From: Porites lobata | Taxonomy: Eukaryota > Cnidaria > Anthozoa > Scleractinia > Poritidae | Assembly (NCBI GenBank): GCA_942486035.1 | Contig: CALNXK010000133.1 | Location: forward strand, 1,055,001-1,119,000 | DNA length: 64,000 nucleotides | Direction of reading: 5' to 3' | Part shown: positions 46,331 to 58,675 of the stretch, piece by piece | Numbering within the stretch: the stretch's first letter is position 1 | Layout: every line of letters begins with the position of its first letter | Translations under genes and position numbers: made by a program | Notes under the pieces: model-generated | Database searches by the model: none | The model's input: only the letters and a program-made list of their open reading frames with translations | What the model was told of the DNA's origin: nothing

Positions 46331-47380
46331 CAGGGTGTCCCAAAAGTTCGTTCCTCTAAATTCTTGCACCATAACTTTTGATCAAAACTTCATTTTTACA
46401 TGAAACTGCTGGAAGATGTTTATTTCTCTATTTAGTACATATATTCAGAATTTCAGTTACTGGCATGCCCATTTTGTTTTGTTTTTTTTTTTTATCACAT
46501 TCTCATTCTGTAGCCGTTGCTGCATGAAGTGGGATACAGCTTGTAGACCCACAGATGATCCATTTTGAGCTTTTCTATCACCTGGTGCGCAAGGGCCAGT
46601 TCAACCCCCAAACAATATTTGTTTAGTCTAGGCAGCTGGAAAAAAATATATTTTGGGCATTCATCCAAAAAAGATCATCATCCCGGCCTCCTTCCACAGC
46701 AAGATTTTGTACTTCTCTACAAATTTGAGACGAGCTGGGCGTTACTTGGCAGACTAAGCAGAGGTTTTTTTAACCAACTCAGGGGCCTCTAATTTTAAAC
46801 ATTTTAAACAGCTTTTCATGACCCTTTCAGGACTTGGCTTGTTAACTAATGTGAGAGCTTTCTCGTTGAGTCTCCTTTTTTTATATCTAGCCTCCTTTAA
46901 AACTGATTAGCTGCTTTATGCGGGAGTTTTGGTCTTCCCCTTCATTTCTTGCCTTCAAAACCTTCATTCCTCCATGATCATTTTACCATCCAACATTCGG
47001 ATTTTTCCAGTTTTTTAGCAGTTTCTACGACAGATAAGCCAGTAAATCGAAATATACATGCTCTTCCCTTAAAATAGCTGAACGTTTTTGCGTTAAGGGG
47101 ATTTATCTTTCGTGATATTCACAAAAATCAAGGAAGGAGTTCGAGCAATTCGGGCTATAGAATACAATTAAATATGTGGCTGGAAAATATACTCGCGCAC
47201 GCGCACCTTTGGCGCGGAAGTGCAGAAATCGAATATTCGAGTCAAAAAATTGGCACAACAAGTACGAAAATTGTGAATTAGATTGAAAGACAAATTTTGT
47301 TTCAATGATTTGCTTACCAAGTCCAATTTTACTGAAATACAGACTTGTAAAGTAGAGGAACGAACTTTTGGGACACCCTG
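46331..47380 (-). mobile_element. mariner element, 1050 bp, inactive
   Basis: The ends are perfect 28-base inverted repeats beginning CAGGGTGTCCCAAAAGTTCG, flanked by TA on both sides. Copies 1 and 3 of the host unit have the uninterrupted site CATATGAATATACAGTAC at the equivalent place, which proves the insertion. On the minus strand, broken frames include a stretch similar to LTGLSVVETAKKLEKSE, a mariner-type helix-turn-helix, and a GRPKTP linker, with many stops. No intact catalytic region remains. Confidence 0.95.
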
Positions 47381-47980
47381 TATACAGTACAACTAGAAAA
47401 TAGAACATCAAAAATGCCTGTAACGTCTTGAATCTCTACTTCTTCTTCTACTTCTGAGAATTTGAACGGTTAGTGATGGTCACTGAGTAGGGTAGGCCAC
47501 TCAAATAGCATGGTTACAAAGGGAGTTATGCTTTAAAATCTATAATCTATAAGAAATAAAAAAAAAAACAATTTTTACTCACAGGAATTCTGATAAGTCC
47601 ACCGGAGTGTTGAAACTTGGTTAATGGAGGGTCTATTATGAGGTGTGGCTTAGCTTTGTTTCAAGAAAGGAAATATATGGTATGACGTCAACGTTCGAAA
47701 ATGAAATATATGGTATGGTGTCAACGTTCGAAAATGAAGCAATTCATTATTGCTTTTTAAACGTATGATTAACATTAGGCTGAACAAAAAAAAATCATAA
47801 GAAAAAGAAACCAACCTGTGGTTACCGAGAGATTTGGATATGTCAAGCGGAATCAGTGAGAGCTAGTAACTCAGTCGTGGAAGCACAGCTATGTGGGTTT
47901 AGCCTATCGGCTTGTAGTAGGGATAAATATAGCCTAACAGGGCATAGCATGGCATGACGTCAAGGTTCCAAAATGAAACA

Positions 47981-48169
47981 ATAGGCTATTTGCATAATTG
48001 CGTCATTTTACTACTAGGACCAGAATCGTTCAGGGTTTTGCTTTCTTGTGCAAATTAGGGCTTTTGTTATTTAAACCTCACTGGGGCTTCCAAATTTAAA
48101 TATGAAAAGAAAAACGAAAAGAATTCTGGTCCGAAGTAGTAAAATGACGCCATCGTGCAAATGGCCTAT
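47981..48169. mobile_element. MITE with ATAGGCTATTTGCA termini in copy 2
   Basis: The left arm ATAGGCTATTTGCATAATTG and right arm TGCAAATGGCCTAT are inverted; inner words TAGGACCAGAAT and ATTCTGGTCC also mirror. The same element occupies the same place in copy 3 (54844-55031), so it entered before the unit was duplicated. Confidence 0.8.
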
Positions 48170-48493
48170 CGAAAAATTTCTTTTTACAAGCTGATCAACA
48201 TTTCGCCTTTTTATTATGGTATTTAGGCTTCAAATCTATTACTCATAAGGAATAGAAAGAGAACCTGTACCTAGGGATATGGTGAAATCTAGTTCGTGGA
48301 AGTTCTGTCATGAGCTTGTGGCTTAGCTCTTGGCTTCTATTTATTAAGAAAACATATTGCTTGACGTAAACCTTCGAAAATGAAATAGAATTGATCTTTG
48401 TTTTTGAAATATGACCAACACTATGCTGATAATAGTAAGGCTTTCACCTAGAGTTCCGAACACTTCTCCGAATATATTAATCTTTCCAAGAAT

Positions 48494-48494
48494 G

Positions 48495-48527
<33 letters not shown>

Positions 48528-48528
48528 T
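48494..48528. repeat. (TTA)n microsatellite in copy 2
   Basis: About ten TTA units. The equivalent run in copy 3 is at 55370-55407 and is slightly longer and interrupted by one CTA. Confidence 0.9.
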
Positions 48529-49584
48529 TAGATTAGAGTCGAACATAGTCTGTAACAGTTTGAGGCGTTTAGTACGGGCCAAGGTGGAAAACGATAATAG
48601 TTAATAATAGCGGAGCTCTCGCGCGAGCGTAGTGCGCGCAGCGGTGCACCATGGGTAACAAAATTTGGTAAACTATCCATCCGAGAAAATTTGGTTATGA
48701 CGTAGCGTACGCCCGCCCACTCGTACACACACCTCCTGTATATACTTAAATTGAGTCATTACTAGCTTTCTCAAATACGAATCATACCAAAAAAGTCTTT
48801 CTTGCACTTCTCAAAGTACATGTTAAGTGTATGTTAAGCGAACACGAAAGTTTCTACAGCTGAGTGACACATTTGCATATCGCAGTGCCGACAATAACTC
48901 GTTCCTAAATATTTTAATTATTCATTCAAAATGTTTTCCCGATTCTGATTGGCTAAAAGCACACACATAATTCACCATAACCAGCTACTGATGACCAAAT
49001 TTGGAAGAATTTTGCGATTAATCAACGGATGACGTCAATAGTGCAGCATCCTTGCAGGTTAATGCATCGTCAACCTAGAAGACCTGGGGACCAGAATTAG
49101 TTGTTTTGGTTGTGAAAACAAAAATGGCGGACATTTCACTCCTTTCAAGAGTAAGAACTAGGCAGAATAATAGCTAAAAACATGGCAAGAACAGCAAGAA
49201 GACAACTCTAGGGGAGACATCTGCTATTTAGAGAATATTTGCGGAGCTGAACAACCCTAAACGTGCACTATCGAAGATGAACTTAACATCGATGGATGTA
49301 AGCATTTTTAGCTATGCTCTAAGTGGTAACATCACGTAGCCTGAAAGGGGAGTTTTGTTATTTTTACTTCGGCGGAGCGCGAAGTAAAGGTTTCGCGACG
49401 CTCAGGAATGTATCAAAGTTACAATTTTTTGACAAGATTGGGCATGCAAAGTCTGTAGGTTTTCGGTTTTATTCGGCTATTTGACGAAGTTAGAGCCGAA
49501 TTAATTCGAGATATCTCGAGATCACTTCGATTTCTTTGATTTATTCTTTAACTTTTTCGAGGAAGAAAGAATTATTATTTTGTC

Positions 49585-49676
49585 TTTCCCGGGGTTTGAA
49601 CCGACTCACCTGTGTGACCCGTCAGATCAGAGGAGACTCTAAGTTAAGGGATTAGCCGATTGCGCTAATGCGACCC
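49585..49676 (-). mobile_element. tRNA-derived SINE head (A and B boxes)
   Basis: On the minus strand it reads GGGTCGCATTAGCGCAATCGG and ends GGTTCAAACCCCGGG. TAGCGCAATCGG fits the A box (49656-49667) and GGTTCAAACCC the B box (49592-49602). The long spacing resembles a Leu or Ser tRNA with an extra arm. The 3' acceptor strand does not pair with the 5' one, so it is not a working tRNA gene. Confidence 0.7.
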
Positions 49677-50587
49677 AAGGTAGTTTGGGAGATGAGAAAT
49701 AGTTACGAAATAATGCACTAGTTTCGGGACAAGATTGGGCGTGCAAGTTCGGGACTTTTCGGCTTGTTTCAACTATTTCACGAAATGAGACCGGACTACT
49801 TCGTGATATCTTGAGATCACTTCGAGTTTAGTCTTTAATTACTCGAGGAATAAATAGAGGATATTTCGTGGCCGCGCAGAGATACAAAATTTCTCTTCGA
49901 GTGTTGAAAAACATTTCACGAGTAAGCCCTCCTTTCGAACTGTTTTATGATGAATTTAAAGTTACAAAATGCTGCAAAAAGACATTTTGTCTTTGTTGAG
50001 TGTTACGTAGTAAAATTGCTTTCATGCGTTGCGTGACTTTCTCGAACGTTCTCTACGTTTTTGGATTATTCATGAATAATTAATTAGGGCATGTTTACAT
50101 TTCAGCATGAGTCAGCAGATTTGCATCAGTTACTGAAATCATAAAATGTGTCGAAAAGCTACTACTATTCGCCTGCTGTTTAGTATTTTCTAGAACCTTG
50201 TGTCAAACGGTATACAAGTTCCAAGCGAGTTCTTTTGAAGAACTAATTTTTTTCCCACGAGCTGGACTGCTGTGTTTAGTCAAGTGTGACGAAGGTCGAT
50301 TTTCAGGTATTGTGTTTACAAGTTCGCGGAAGCCGTAAGATATGTGAAGTTCAAGTGAGAGTTTGTTATTATTGGTAGAGGCTGTTTGGTTTTACTCAAA
50401 GTTCAAGTGAAGTTTGTGTTGGTGGATGCTGTGTTTTAAAGCTCTGTAAAGGCGATGTTCCTTTGGTGTTAAACTTCCTTGTGTTAATCCGACATCCCTG
50501 CGTGCTGATAGTCAGTGAATAATTATCCTCAAAACATTCGAACTAGTAACTTTGAGTTTTAGCCAATTCCATGCTCAACGTTATTAA

Positions 50588-51025
50588 CTCGTTTGGGCTT
50601 CGACCTATAAAACTAATCTCCGCCGCCTTGTTATCCTGCAAAAGCGCATTATTAGAATTATTAATAAATCACATTTTAATGCTCATACTGACCCCATCTT
50701 TAAGGACCTCGGTATACTAAAATTTAATGATATCCATTTGCTTCAACTGGGCCAATTTATGTATTCTTGCAAAAATTCATTCTTGCCTCCAAAGTTTAAT
50801 AACAATTTCTCTCAAAGCAATCAATTCCACTCTTACAATACAAGAAATTCCCAGGCCTACCGTCTACCGTATTGTCGTACAAACACGAAGAAGTTCTCGC
50901 CCTTTTTTCAAGGGCCTAAGTTTTTTAATTCACTTGACAACAAGATCATCAACTCTCAATCCCTCTCCTCTTTTAAGAAAAAACTGAAGATTAAATTATT
51001 GAGTAAGTATGAAAACAGTTTATAA
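50588..51025 (+). pseudogene. LINE (CR1/L2-like) reverse transcriptase C-terminal fragment
   Basis: The frame reads WASTYKTNLRRLVILQKR, then RIINKSHFNAHTDPIF and LGILKFNDIHLLQLGQFMY, a signature of the C terminus of CR1/L2-clade polyproteins. It ends at a normal stop at 51023-51025 and is closed off by a TAA at 50585. It is 5'-truncated, with a 3' region and tail following. Confidence 0.85.
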
Positions 51026-51197
51026 ATCTTTCCATCTTCGACTTTTCGCCTTCTTCTCTTCAATTGATGTGAAACAGCTCTAGCTCATAGTTCGAGGAGG
51101 CCTAACCTCTCATAAGCTCCTATAGTTTCTGTTAGGTCTCCTCGCCACTTCTTTTTTTTTTTTTCCTTCTTCTTTTCCTATATTTTTTGTAATTAGT

Positions 51198-51237
51198 GTG
51201 GCAAATAAAATAAAATAAAATAAATAAAATAAATAAA
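51198..51237. repeat. (AAATA)n tail of the LINE fragment
   Basis: About eight AAATA or AAAATA units follow the LINE 3' region. They mark its 3' end on the plus strand. Confidence 0.8.
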
Positions 51238-53575
51238 CTCCTTAATCAGTACATGAGACGGCTATGCTGTTTTTGAAGCCTGATGTGACTAAGAAAAATA
51301 GAGAATTGTTTTCTTAGAAGGATTTGTATGGAGTCATCAGAGCATAACTGGGCTAATATCTCGGAGACAATTTGTCCCGAAATGTTAGTTTTTGGCACGT
51401 AGGCCTCTTAGATGTTGCTCTTTTCAGAATATCCTGACAAATCCCATAATTTCACAAATTAACACCTTACTCTTACCATATTTGATTTCTTACTATTCCT
51501 CCGCATTTACAATTAATTAGTTCCACATCCACGACGCCGAAGTGAACGCTCCGTAGCGTCTTGTTTAAATTAAAATTAACCGCATAAAATCTCGCTTCCA
51601 CTTGCAAGTATCGGCAGGCTGCTTCCAATTTTTATCTAATATTCGACTTTACTACTATTTCACCCAAATTCCGTTCATTCTTTCACGAATGCAACGTGAT
51701 TTACCTAAGCAGTCGATGAAAATATCTTACCTTCAACAGAAATTTGAAGATGGAAGATCGGGTCACCTTGTCTTATTAATCAAATTACCAAAACGTAAAA
51801 ATTTTGTGCACCTGAGAAAAAGAGAAAACAAAGCGTTAAGAGGGTGTAGGCGCTGCGTGTCATGAAATGTCAACTTATCAGTAATATTGTGCAGGGAGTT
51901 ATCTGAAATAAAAAAACAAAACAAAACAAAAAGCAAAATCAAACAAAACAGCATCAACAAAACCAGAACTATTGTACGATTGTTCCAATGTATAGGAAGA
52001 AAAGTAGCTAAATATAACCCCTCCTAAAGATCAGGGAAGCGCAGCTTACTATATGCCCTACACAATTGGTAAATATGGGCTAAAATATACATCTAGAATA
52101 GTTACTAACGGTTAATAGACTTCTTGATTAGGGACAGCTTAGGATAGAGAAAAGGAGTAATTTCGTTGTTCTCCTAGTAAACCTATCTTTCCATTTATAT
52201 GTATGAGTGTCATTTATGACGTAACATCGTTATTAAACCCTTAGTAAAAATGCGAAGTTTACGATTTCATAAAGAAAGATACGAATTTCAATGTGATAGA
52301 AGTGATAATCAGCATGATATGACGAAGAAAATACCCCGGTCAAGAGTCTCGTCTGGGAGTCAAGTTTTTTTTCTTTTTCCCACGATCGTGAAATGTCACA
52401 CATGACCATAATCACAAAAAGTAGGGATAGGTTTTAGTTAGGAGGTGACGTTATCACCAGTTTCCTCAGCCGCTATCCCTATTGAACCTAAGTAACTGCT
52501 GAATAATAGTTTCAAGTATCCGGCTGTTTACCGCATAGCCACAAACCCTCGGCTACCCTTTAAAAGCTATTGCCGCACTCATGCGCAATGCCCTAAAGTA
52601 AATGGCACGCATGGAGACGAGGAAGGATGATAAAAGCTTATAGGTATGGCTCTGCTGCCCCTTCGAGTTGTGCTTTCAGGTTGAATTCATAGGAAAAAGA
52701 CGCCTAAAAACATGAATAAATCTGAAAAAAACGCCTGAAGAGAAAGTCTTTATACAAAAGAGGCGAATGACCACTATCGTGCTTGTTTGGCGTTTTTTAC
52801 TCGATATTTCAGTTTCTGTGACATTAAAAAATGATCAGAGACAAAAGGCATTCCGCGGCATGACGTTTCATAGGAACCCACCGAATGTCTGTAAAACATC
52901 TTTTCGAAGAAGCGAATGTTGCCTAGACATTTCTTTAGCTAGCGGAAGAGTAAAAATTACTAGATGATTGTTTTCTATATATACTTTTTAAAGTGTTTAT
53001 ATTAACTTTCATGTATGCGATTTTAGGAAGCCGGGGCTCATTTTTAACAGATCACTCGATTCCAGATTTGGCAAGTGCTCGTTAGAAAGGATTAGTAAAT
53101 TTTAGTTTCGAGAAAAGTGGCGGAAATAGGTATTAAAAAACTCCTCGCTTCCGTAAAACTTTAAATAGCAATCAACCGCACTGTTAGGGTTTTCGCATTT
53201 GAAGTGGGAGAAATTTAAACTTACCCTATGATGACCGAAAAGATAAATAATTTATAGCACCTCAGCCACCGCTTCTCTTAGAATGCACAGCTGTTAAACT
53301 TAAAATAATATACACGAAATAATTACTCAATTCTGATTGGCTGAGAAAGGAGTGCAGTTCGTCTGTAACACGAGTGCAAACTTGTAACACGAGTGCAAAA
53401 CTTGTGACAAGAGTGCAAATTACAAATGGTTTCTGAAAACACAAAAGAAACCACCAAGAACCAATCAGATTTTAGCTGTTTTAGTAATAAAATTTAAGAA
53501 AATGGCCGTGGTTTTCTTCACTCTAGCACTCTAGCTCGCCTAAAACAAGTTTTAATACATTAAGGAGAAAGCAGC

Positions 53576-54035
53576 TAACAGAGTGCTTTGCCCGTGGTGC
53601 AGGGAATAATGTAGGAGGAAAGCTTGAACTGCAGGCTGTCATGAACGCTAAAAGCACGCAGTAGCGGAGGAAGATTAAATAACTTAGAAAGGAAGTATCG
53701 GAAGGTCATTCCCATTTTTTATCTAATTTTCGACTTTACCACTATTTCAACCAAATTCCGTTCATTCTTTCACGAATGCAACGTGATTTACCTAAGCGGT
53801 CGATGAAAATATCTTACCTTAAACAGAAATTTTAAGATGGAAGATCGTGTCAACTTGTCTTATTAATCCAATTACCAAAACGTAAAAATTTTGTGCACCT
53901 GAAAAAAAGAGAAAACAAATCGTTAAGAGGGTGTAGGCGCTGCGTGTCATGAAATGTCAACTTATCGGTAATGTTGTGCAGGGAGTTATCTGAAATAAAA
54001 AAAGCAAAAGAAAACAAAAAACAAAATCGAACAAT
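53576..54035. repeat. Piece of the tandem unit nested inside copy 3
   Basis: It runs from GAGTGCTTTGCCCGTGG to an A-rich end and matches 44217-44690 of copy 2. It replaces the bases between AAGGAGAAAGCAG and TTTTTGTAGAGTTAG, which are close together in copies 1 and 2. Confidence 0.85.
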
Positions 54036-54843
54036 TTAGTATTTTTGTAGAGTTAGCGAAACTGTTAGGAAGTATTCTCTGTTGTTCCGTTTCATTCTGA
54101 TTTTTTTGGTTTTAAAAAACGCGCAAACGAACTAGAATAATGGGTGATATGATTTTTCTTGATTTTTGATGCCATCACCTTGAATGGTGGACAGTTATAT
54201 CAACTTATCTTTTACTTTTCTAAAATCATATGAATATACAGTACAACTAGAAAATAGAACATCAAAAATGCCTGTAACCTCTTGAATCTCGATTTCTTCT
54301 TCTACTTCTGAGAATTTGAACGGTTAGTGACAGTCACTGGGTAGGGTAGGCCACTCACATAGCATGGTTACAAAGGAGTTATGCTTTAAAATCTATTATC
54401 TATAAGAAATAAAAAAACAATTTGTACTCACAGGAATTCTGATATGTCCACCGGAGTCTTGAAACTTGGCTAATGGAGGGTCTGTTATGGGGTGTGGCTT
54501 AGCTTTGTTTCAAGAAAGGAAATATATAGTATGATGTCAACGTTCGAAAATGAAGTAATTCATTATTGCTTTTTAAACGTATGATTAACATTAGGCTTAA
54601 CAAAAAAAATCATAAGAAAAAGAAAGCAAACTGTGGTTACCGAGAGATTTGGATATGTCAAGCGGAATGGTGAGAGCGAGTAATCCAGTCGTGGAAGCAC
54701 AGTTATGTGGGTTTAGCCTGTCGGCTTGTAGTCGGAATAAATATAGTCCAGTCGTGGAAGTACAGTTATGTCGGCTTGTAGTAGGGATAAATATAGCCTA
54801 AGATGGCATAGCATGGCATGACGTCAAGGTTCAAAATGAAACA

Positions 54844-55031
54844 ATAGGCTATTTGCATAATTGCGTCATTTTACTAATAGGACCAGAATCGTTCAGGGTT
54901 TTGCTTTCTTCTGCAAAATAGGGCTTTTGTTATTTAAACCTCACTGGGGCTTCCAAATTAAAATATGAAAAGAAAAACGAAAAGAATTCTGGTCGTAGTA
55001 GTAAAATGACGCAATCGTGCAAATGGCCTAT
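54844..55031. mobile_element. MITE with ATAGGCTATTTGCA termini in copy 3
   Basis: Same element and position as 47981-48169 in copy 2, with a few differences. Confidence 0.8.
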
Positions 55032-56281
55032 TGAATAATTTCTTTTTACAAGCGGATCATTATTCTGCCGATTTATTATGGTACTTAGACTTCAAATCTA
55101 TTACTCATAAGGAATAGAAAGAAAACCTGTACCTAAGGATATCATGGGTGGAATCTAGTTCGTGGAGGTTCTGTTATGAGCGTGTGGCTTAGCTCTCGGT
55201 TTCTATCTATTAAGAAAATATACTGCCTGACGTTATAAACGTTCGAAAATGAAATAGAATTGATCTTTGTTTTTGAAATGTGACCAACACTATGCTGATC
55301 ATAGTAAGGCTTTCACCTAGAGTTAGATTCCGAAAATTTCTCTCCGAATAGATTGATCTTTCCAAGAATGTTTATTATTACTATTATTATTATTATTATT
55401 ATTATTAATTTAGATTAGAATCGAACATAGTCTGTAAGCGTTTAAGGCTTTTAGTACGGGCCAGGGTGGAAAACGATAATAGTTAATAATAGCGGAGCAC
55501 CACGGGTAACAAAATTTGGTAAACTATCCATCCGAGAAAATTTGGTTATGACGTAGCGTACGCCCGCCCACCCGTACACGCACCTTATGTATATAATTAA
55601 ATTGAGTCATTACTAGCTTTCTCATATACGAATCATACTAAAAAAGTCTTTCTTGCAGTTCTCAAAGTACATGTTAAGTGTATGTTAAGCGAACACGAAA
55701 GTGTCTACACCTGAGTGACATATTTGCATATCGCAGCGCCCACAATAACTCGTTCCTACGCTGCGCGTAATCCACGAGTTAAAAATGGGTAAGTTAAATA
55801 TGTTTATTATTCATTCAAAATATTTCCCCGATTCTGATTGGCTAAAAACACACGCATAATTCACCATAACCAGCTACTGATGACCAAATTTGGAAGAACT
55901 TTGCGATTAATCAACCGATGACGTCAATAGTGTAGCTTCCTTGCAGGCTAATGCACCGTTAACCGAGAAGACCTTTGGACGAGAATGAGTTGTTTTGGTT
56001 GTGAAAACAAAAATGGCGGACATTTCACTCGATTCAAGAGTAAGAACCAGGCGAAAGAATAGCTAAAAACATGGCAAGAACAGCAAGAAGACAACTCTAG
56101 GGGAGAATATTTGCGGAGCTGAACAACCCTAAACGTTCACTATGGAAGATGAACATAATATCGATGGAGGTAAGCATGTTTTAGCTATGTTCTAAGTGGT
56201 AACATCACGTAGCCTGAAAGAGGAGTTTTGTCATTTTTTCAATTAAAATAAACCGCATAAAATCTTGCTTCCACTTGAAAG

Positions 56282-57334
56282 TCTGTGAAGCAATCAGCAC
56301 AAGTTTTTACCGACTTGAAGTCGAGTCTTTTGATTCGTGATTGACCGTGACCTCGTTCCCAGGTTCGTCTCTTCCTCCCTTATTGTTGAGATGAAGACTG
56401 GGGTCCATGGGAAAGAGCTTGTGATTTACAAGAGCTTATATGTTCAAAATATCAGGCTAAATGGAAAGCACCCAAGGTTTCTGACGGTCTCATCAACGCA
56501 AGTGCATGGCCTGGAAGTCTCAGCAATGATCTTGTATACTGCTCCCTGTCTGTACTCCGGTTTGTCTTTGTCCTTGGCATTAGTAACTGGTAGTCGTAAA
56601 GTAGTTATCGGTTTGTGTGCAATGCGTGCCCTTGAGCAATGTACGGTATAGTCGCTGTCGTAACATGTTACTGTTGAAATCCTTCTGAATAATATGAAGA
56701 ATTAGTAATCACTAGGCTCTCCAGCTTAAGCTTCCAAGGAGAAATGGACGAAATAAATTGTTCCAATGACTTGTATTCACACGTTTTCTCCTTGAAAGTT
56801 CCTGAAGTCTACGATAGTTGTTTTCGCTTTGGAAGCAAAAAAAAAAGAACTTTGTACAAATCGCACTAACATTTAGAAATATCCCAATACTGAGATTCTC
56901 GCATTTTGTTATTGACACAATTGATAGGTAATAGGACTTCGTGCCGTACAATTCAGAGGTAATACTGCTTGTATTAAATTTCAAATAAAATCCGCCTCGC
57001 GCTACGCGCTCTAGTCAGCCGATTTGAATTTACTCCCCAGATTGCTCCCAGAATTGTACTCCGCTCAGTATACCATTACCAATACTTATACTTAAAGTGA
57101 TTACCTTAAATTTGACATCCACCCCACTGGTTTGCATCTACTGAATCCATGAACAGGAAATACCACCGATTTTTTTTTTACTAGCCTTCGATTCTAATCA
57201 AGGCCACGATAATGATTTTTTTAATTGTAAGAACATAAAGTCATTTTCATACACTGTTTAAAAACTTCAAGGCCTACACTTCGATAAAGTCACTCCGAAA
57301 AAGCTATTGCAGTAAACTAACAGGGATCGCTTTA
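56282..57334. other. Intergenic DNA right of the tandem array
   Basis: Contains a 104-codon frame at 56337-56651 around CGTGACCTCGTTCCCAGG that shows no domain. No splice pattern or transposon end is convincing. Confidence 0.3.
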
Positions 57335-57344
57335 TCTGGGATGA

Positions 57345-58675
57345 GGGTCTCAATGGGGTTAACCGATAGGCGTAAAACGGCCAAAAATTTAGCCGATAGC
57401 CGTAAAAATTAAAAAACTTTAACCGTTAGCCGTAAATAGCGTAAAAAAGAGTAAACCGTAAAAGAAAGTGTTCCCTAGATTTGCTACTTTTAAGGAAGGT
57501 ACTAAACTCACTTATGGTTGCGTTTTTTAATTATTTCCCGGCTAGTGTGACTCCGTACGCACGTTAGGCGAAGCTCCTTTTAGGTGTTAACCAAGACCTA
57601 GGCTCCATTTCCGGCGCTTTCTTGAGGAACTAATTTTTTCCATAGCGAAAGTGTGGCTTTTTGCTGGGCCGTTAATATTTGCAATTTTCAGGAGGCCGTG
57701 CCACACTAGTGAAACAACACGCAGAGATGTCACTGTTTGTAAAACACGTTGTCGAGAAACAACATTTCCCTGTTTTTCTCGGACGCTACGGTAGACATCG
57801 CCATGCCTAGTCCCTGTTCTGCGTCTTCCCACGCAATCTCGGTCAAGGCATTTCAGTGGCGAACTCGCTCGGACCACATGACCCGAAAGGCATCAGCAGC
57901 GCGGAATAATGCGGCCTACGAACAAGGCAACGGCAAGACAGTCGTTCCGTACAGTCCTTCGCTATCATTAAAAACACTGGACACGGGAATTTTGTTATTG
58001 GCCGCTTTCACACTAGACCTAGAAATGGATCATCCGTGAGACTAGCCTGTGTACAGTCGCGCCCTCCCCACAGACACACCTTCTCCGATTTTTTTCTGAG
58101 GGGAGGGGGTGGCTGTACACAGGCTATCTGGAACGGATAATCCTGTCTTCAAAAGTCAGGCGGATTGTTTATTCAAAATTAAAACTATTCCATTGCCAAA
58201 TTAAGACGTATCACCTATCTGACGCGAATCATCAAACGGATAACCTGTCTCACACGAATAATCCTTCTCTAGTGTAAAAACGGCCATTTCTGTTATAATG
58301 AATGTTGCGCCCCGGCCTTGAGTTGGGCGTTCACTTGTCTGCTTTTGCTTTTTCACAAAGATTATTTTTAAATTGACTATTGACATTTCTATGTGTAAAA
58401 TAATATCAGAAGTGCAATACTTTATAAAAAGTATGATCTATCAAATGTTAAATTTTTCAAAAGAATAGCTTATTTCATCCCGAGATGATCCGAAGACCTT
58501 TATTTTCATTGTAAAGATACAAAAAATACAGGTTAATTAATATTTAACTTTTTGAAACAAAAGAAGTTAATTTTTAACTTTTTCGTTAACCGTAACTGAA
58601 AAAAATTAACCGATAGCCGTAAAAGAGCCAAAATTTTAGCCGATAACCGTAAAAGCCACCACCCCATTGAGACCC
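57345..58675. mobile_element. Mutator-like non-autonomous element, 1331 bp
   Basis: The ends are GGGTCTCAATGGGGTTAACC and ACCACCCCATTGAGACCC. TCTGGGATG stands on both sides (57335-57343 and 58676-58684), a 9-bp target duplication typical of Mutator-like elements. Subterminal regions repeat ACCGATAGCCGTAAAA on both sides. Open frames of 96 codons on both strands near 57600-58000 have no known domain. Confidence 0.85.
58043..58126. mobile_element. 84-bp hairpin MITE nested in the Mutator-like element
   Basis: TAGCCTGTGTACAGTCGC and its mirror GGCTGTACACAGGCTA enclose a C-run and G-run pair. TA borders both ends. It lies inside the larger element and so inserted later. Confidence 0.8.

Larger units (their letters stand above)
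49362..51566. mobile_element. Composite 2.2-kb insertion in copy 2
   Basis: Copy 3 is continuous at this place, so the block is an insertion. It contains two diverged copies of a roughly 300-base segment (GACAAGATTGGGC at 49430 and 49730), a tRNA-like sequence in the first, unrecognised sequence, a LINE 3' end, and the mirrored words ACTTCGGCGGAGCG at the left and CGCCGAAGTGAACGCTCCG at the right edge. Confidence 0.7.
44058..51604. repeat. Large noncoding tandem unit, copy 2 (interrupted)
   Basis: It carries all landmarks of copy 1 plus a distal third with a (TTA)n run, GGTTATGACGTAGCGTACGC and CCATAACCAGCTACTGATG, which is shared with copy 3. It is split by a mariner (46331-47380) and by a composite block (49362-51566). 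Its end, TAAAATCTCGCTTCCACTTG, joins copy 3 directly. Confidence 0.88.
51605..56281. repeat. Large noncoding tandem unit, copy 3
   Basis: Starts CAAGTATCGGCAGGCTGC directly after copy 2 and keeps all landmarks in order to TAAAATCTTGCTTCCACTTG. Its first few hundred bases, present in copies 1 and 2 (GGAGCTCC, GTCCGTACAAT), are missing at the start. It contains a 460-base piece of the unit at 53576-54035 and a local duplication of CAGTCGTGGAAG at 54680-54780. Confidence 0.88.

Noticed and set aside
49585..49676. Functional tRNA gene
   Set aside because: A and B boxes are good but the acceptor strands do not pair; it fits a SINE head or tRNA relic.
51602..51865. 87-codon frame at the start of copy 3
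   Set aside because: The equivalent segments in copies 1, 2 and the nested piece have an in-frame TAA, so it is open only by one substitution.
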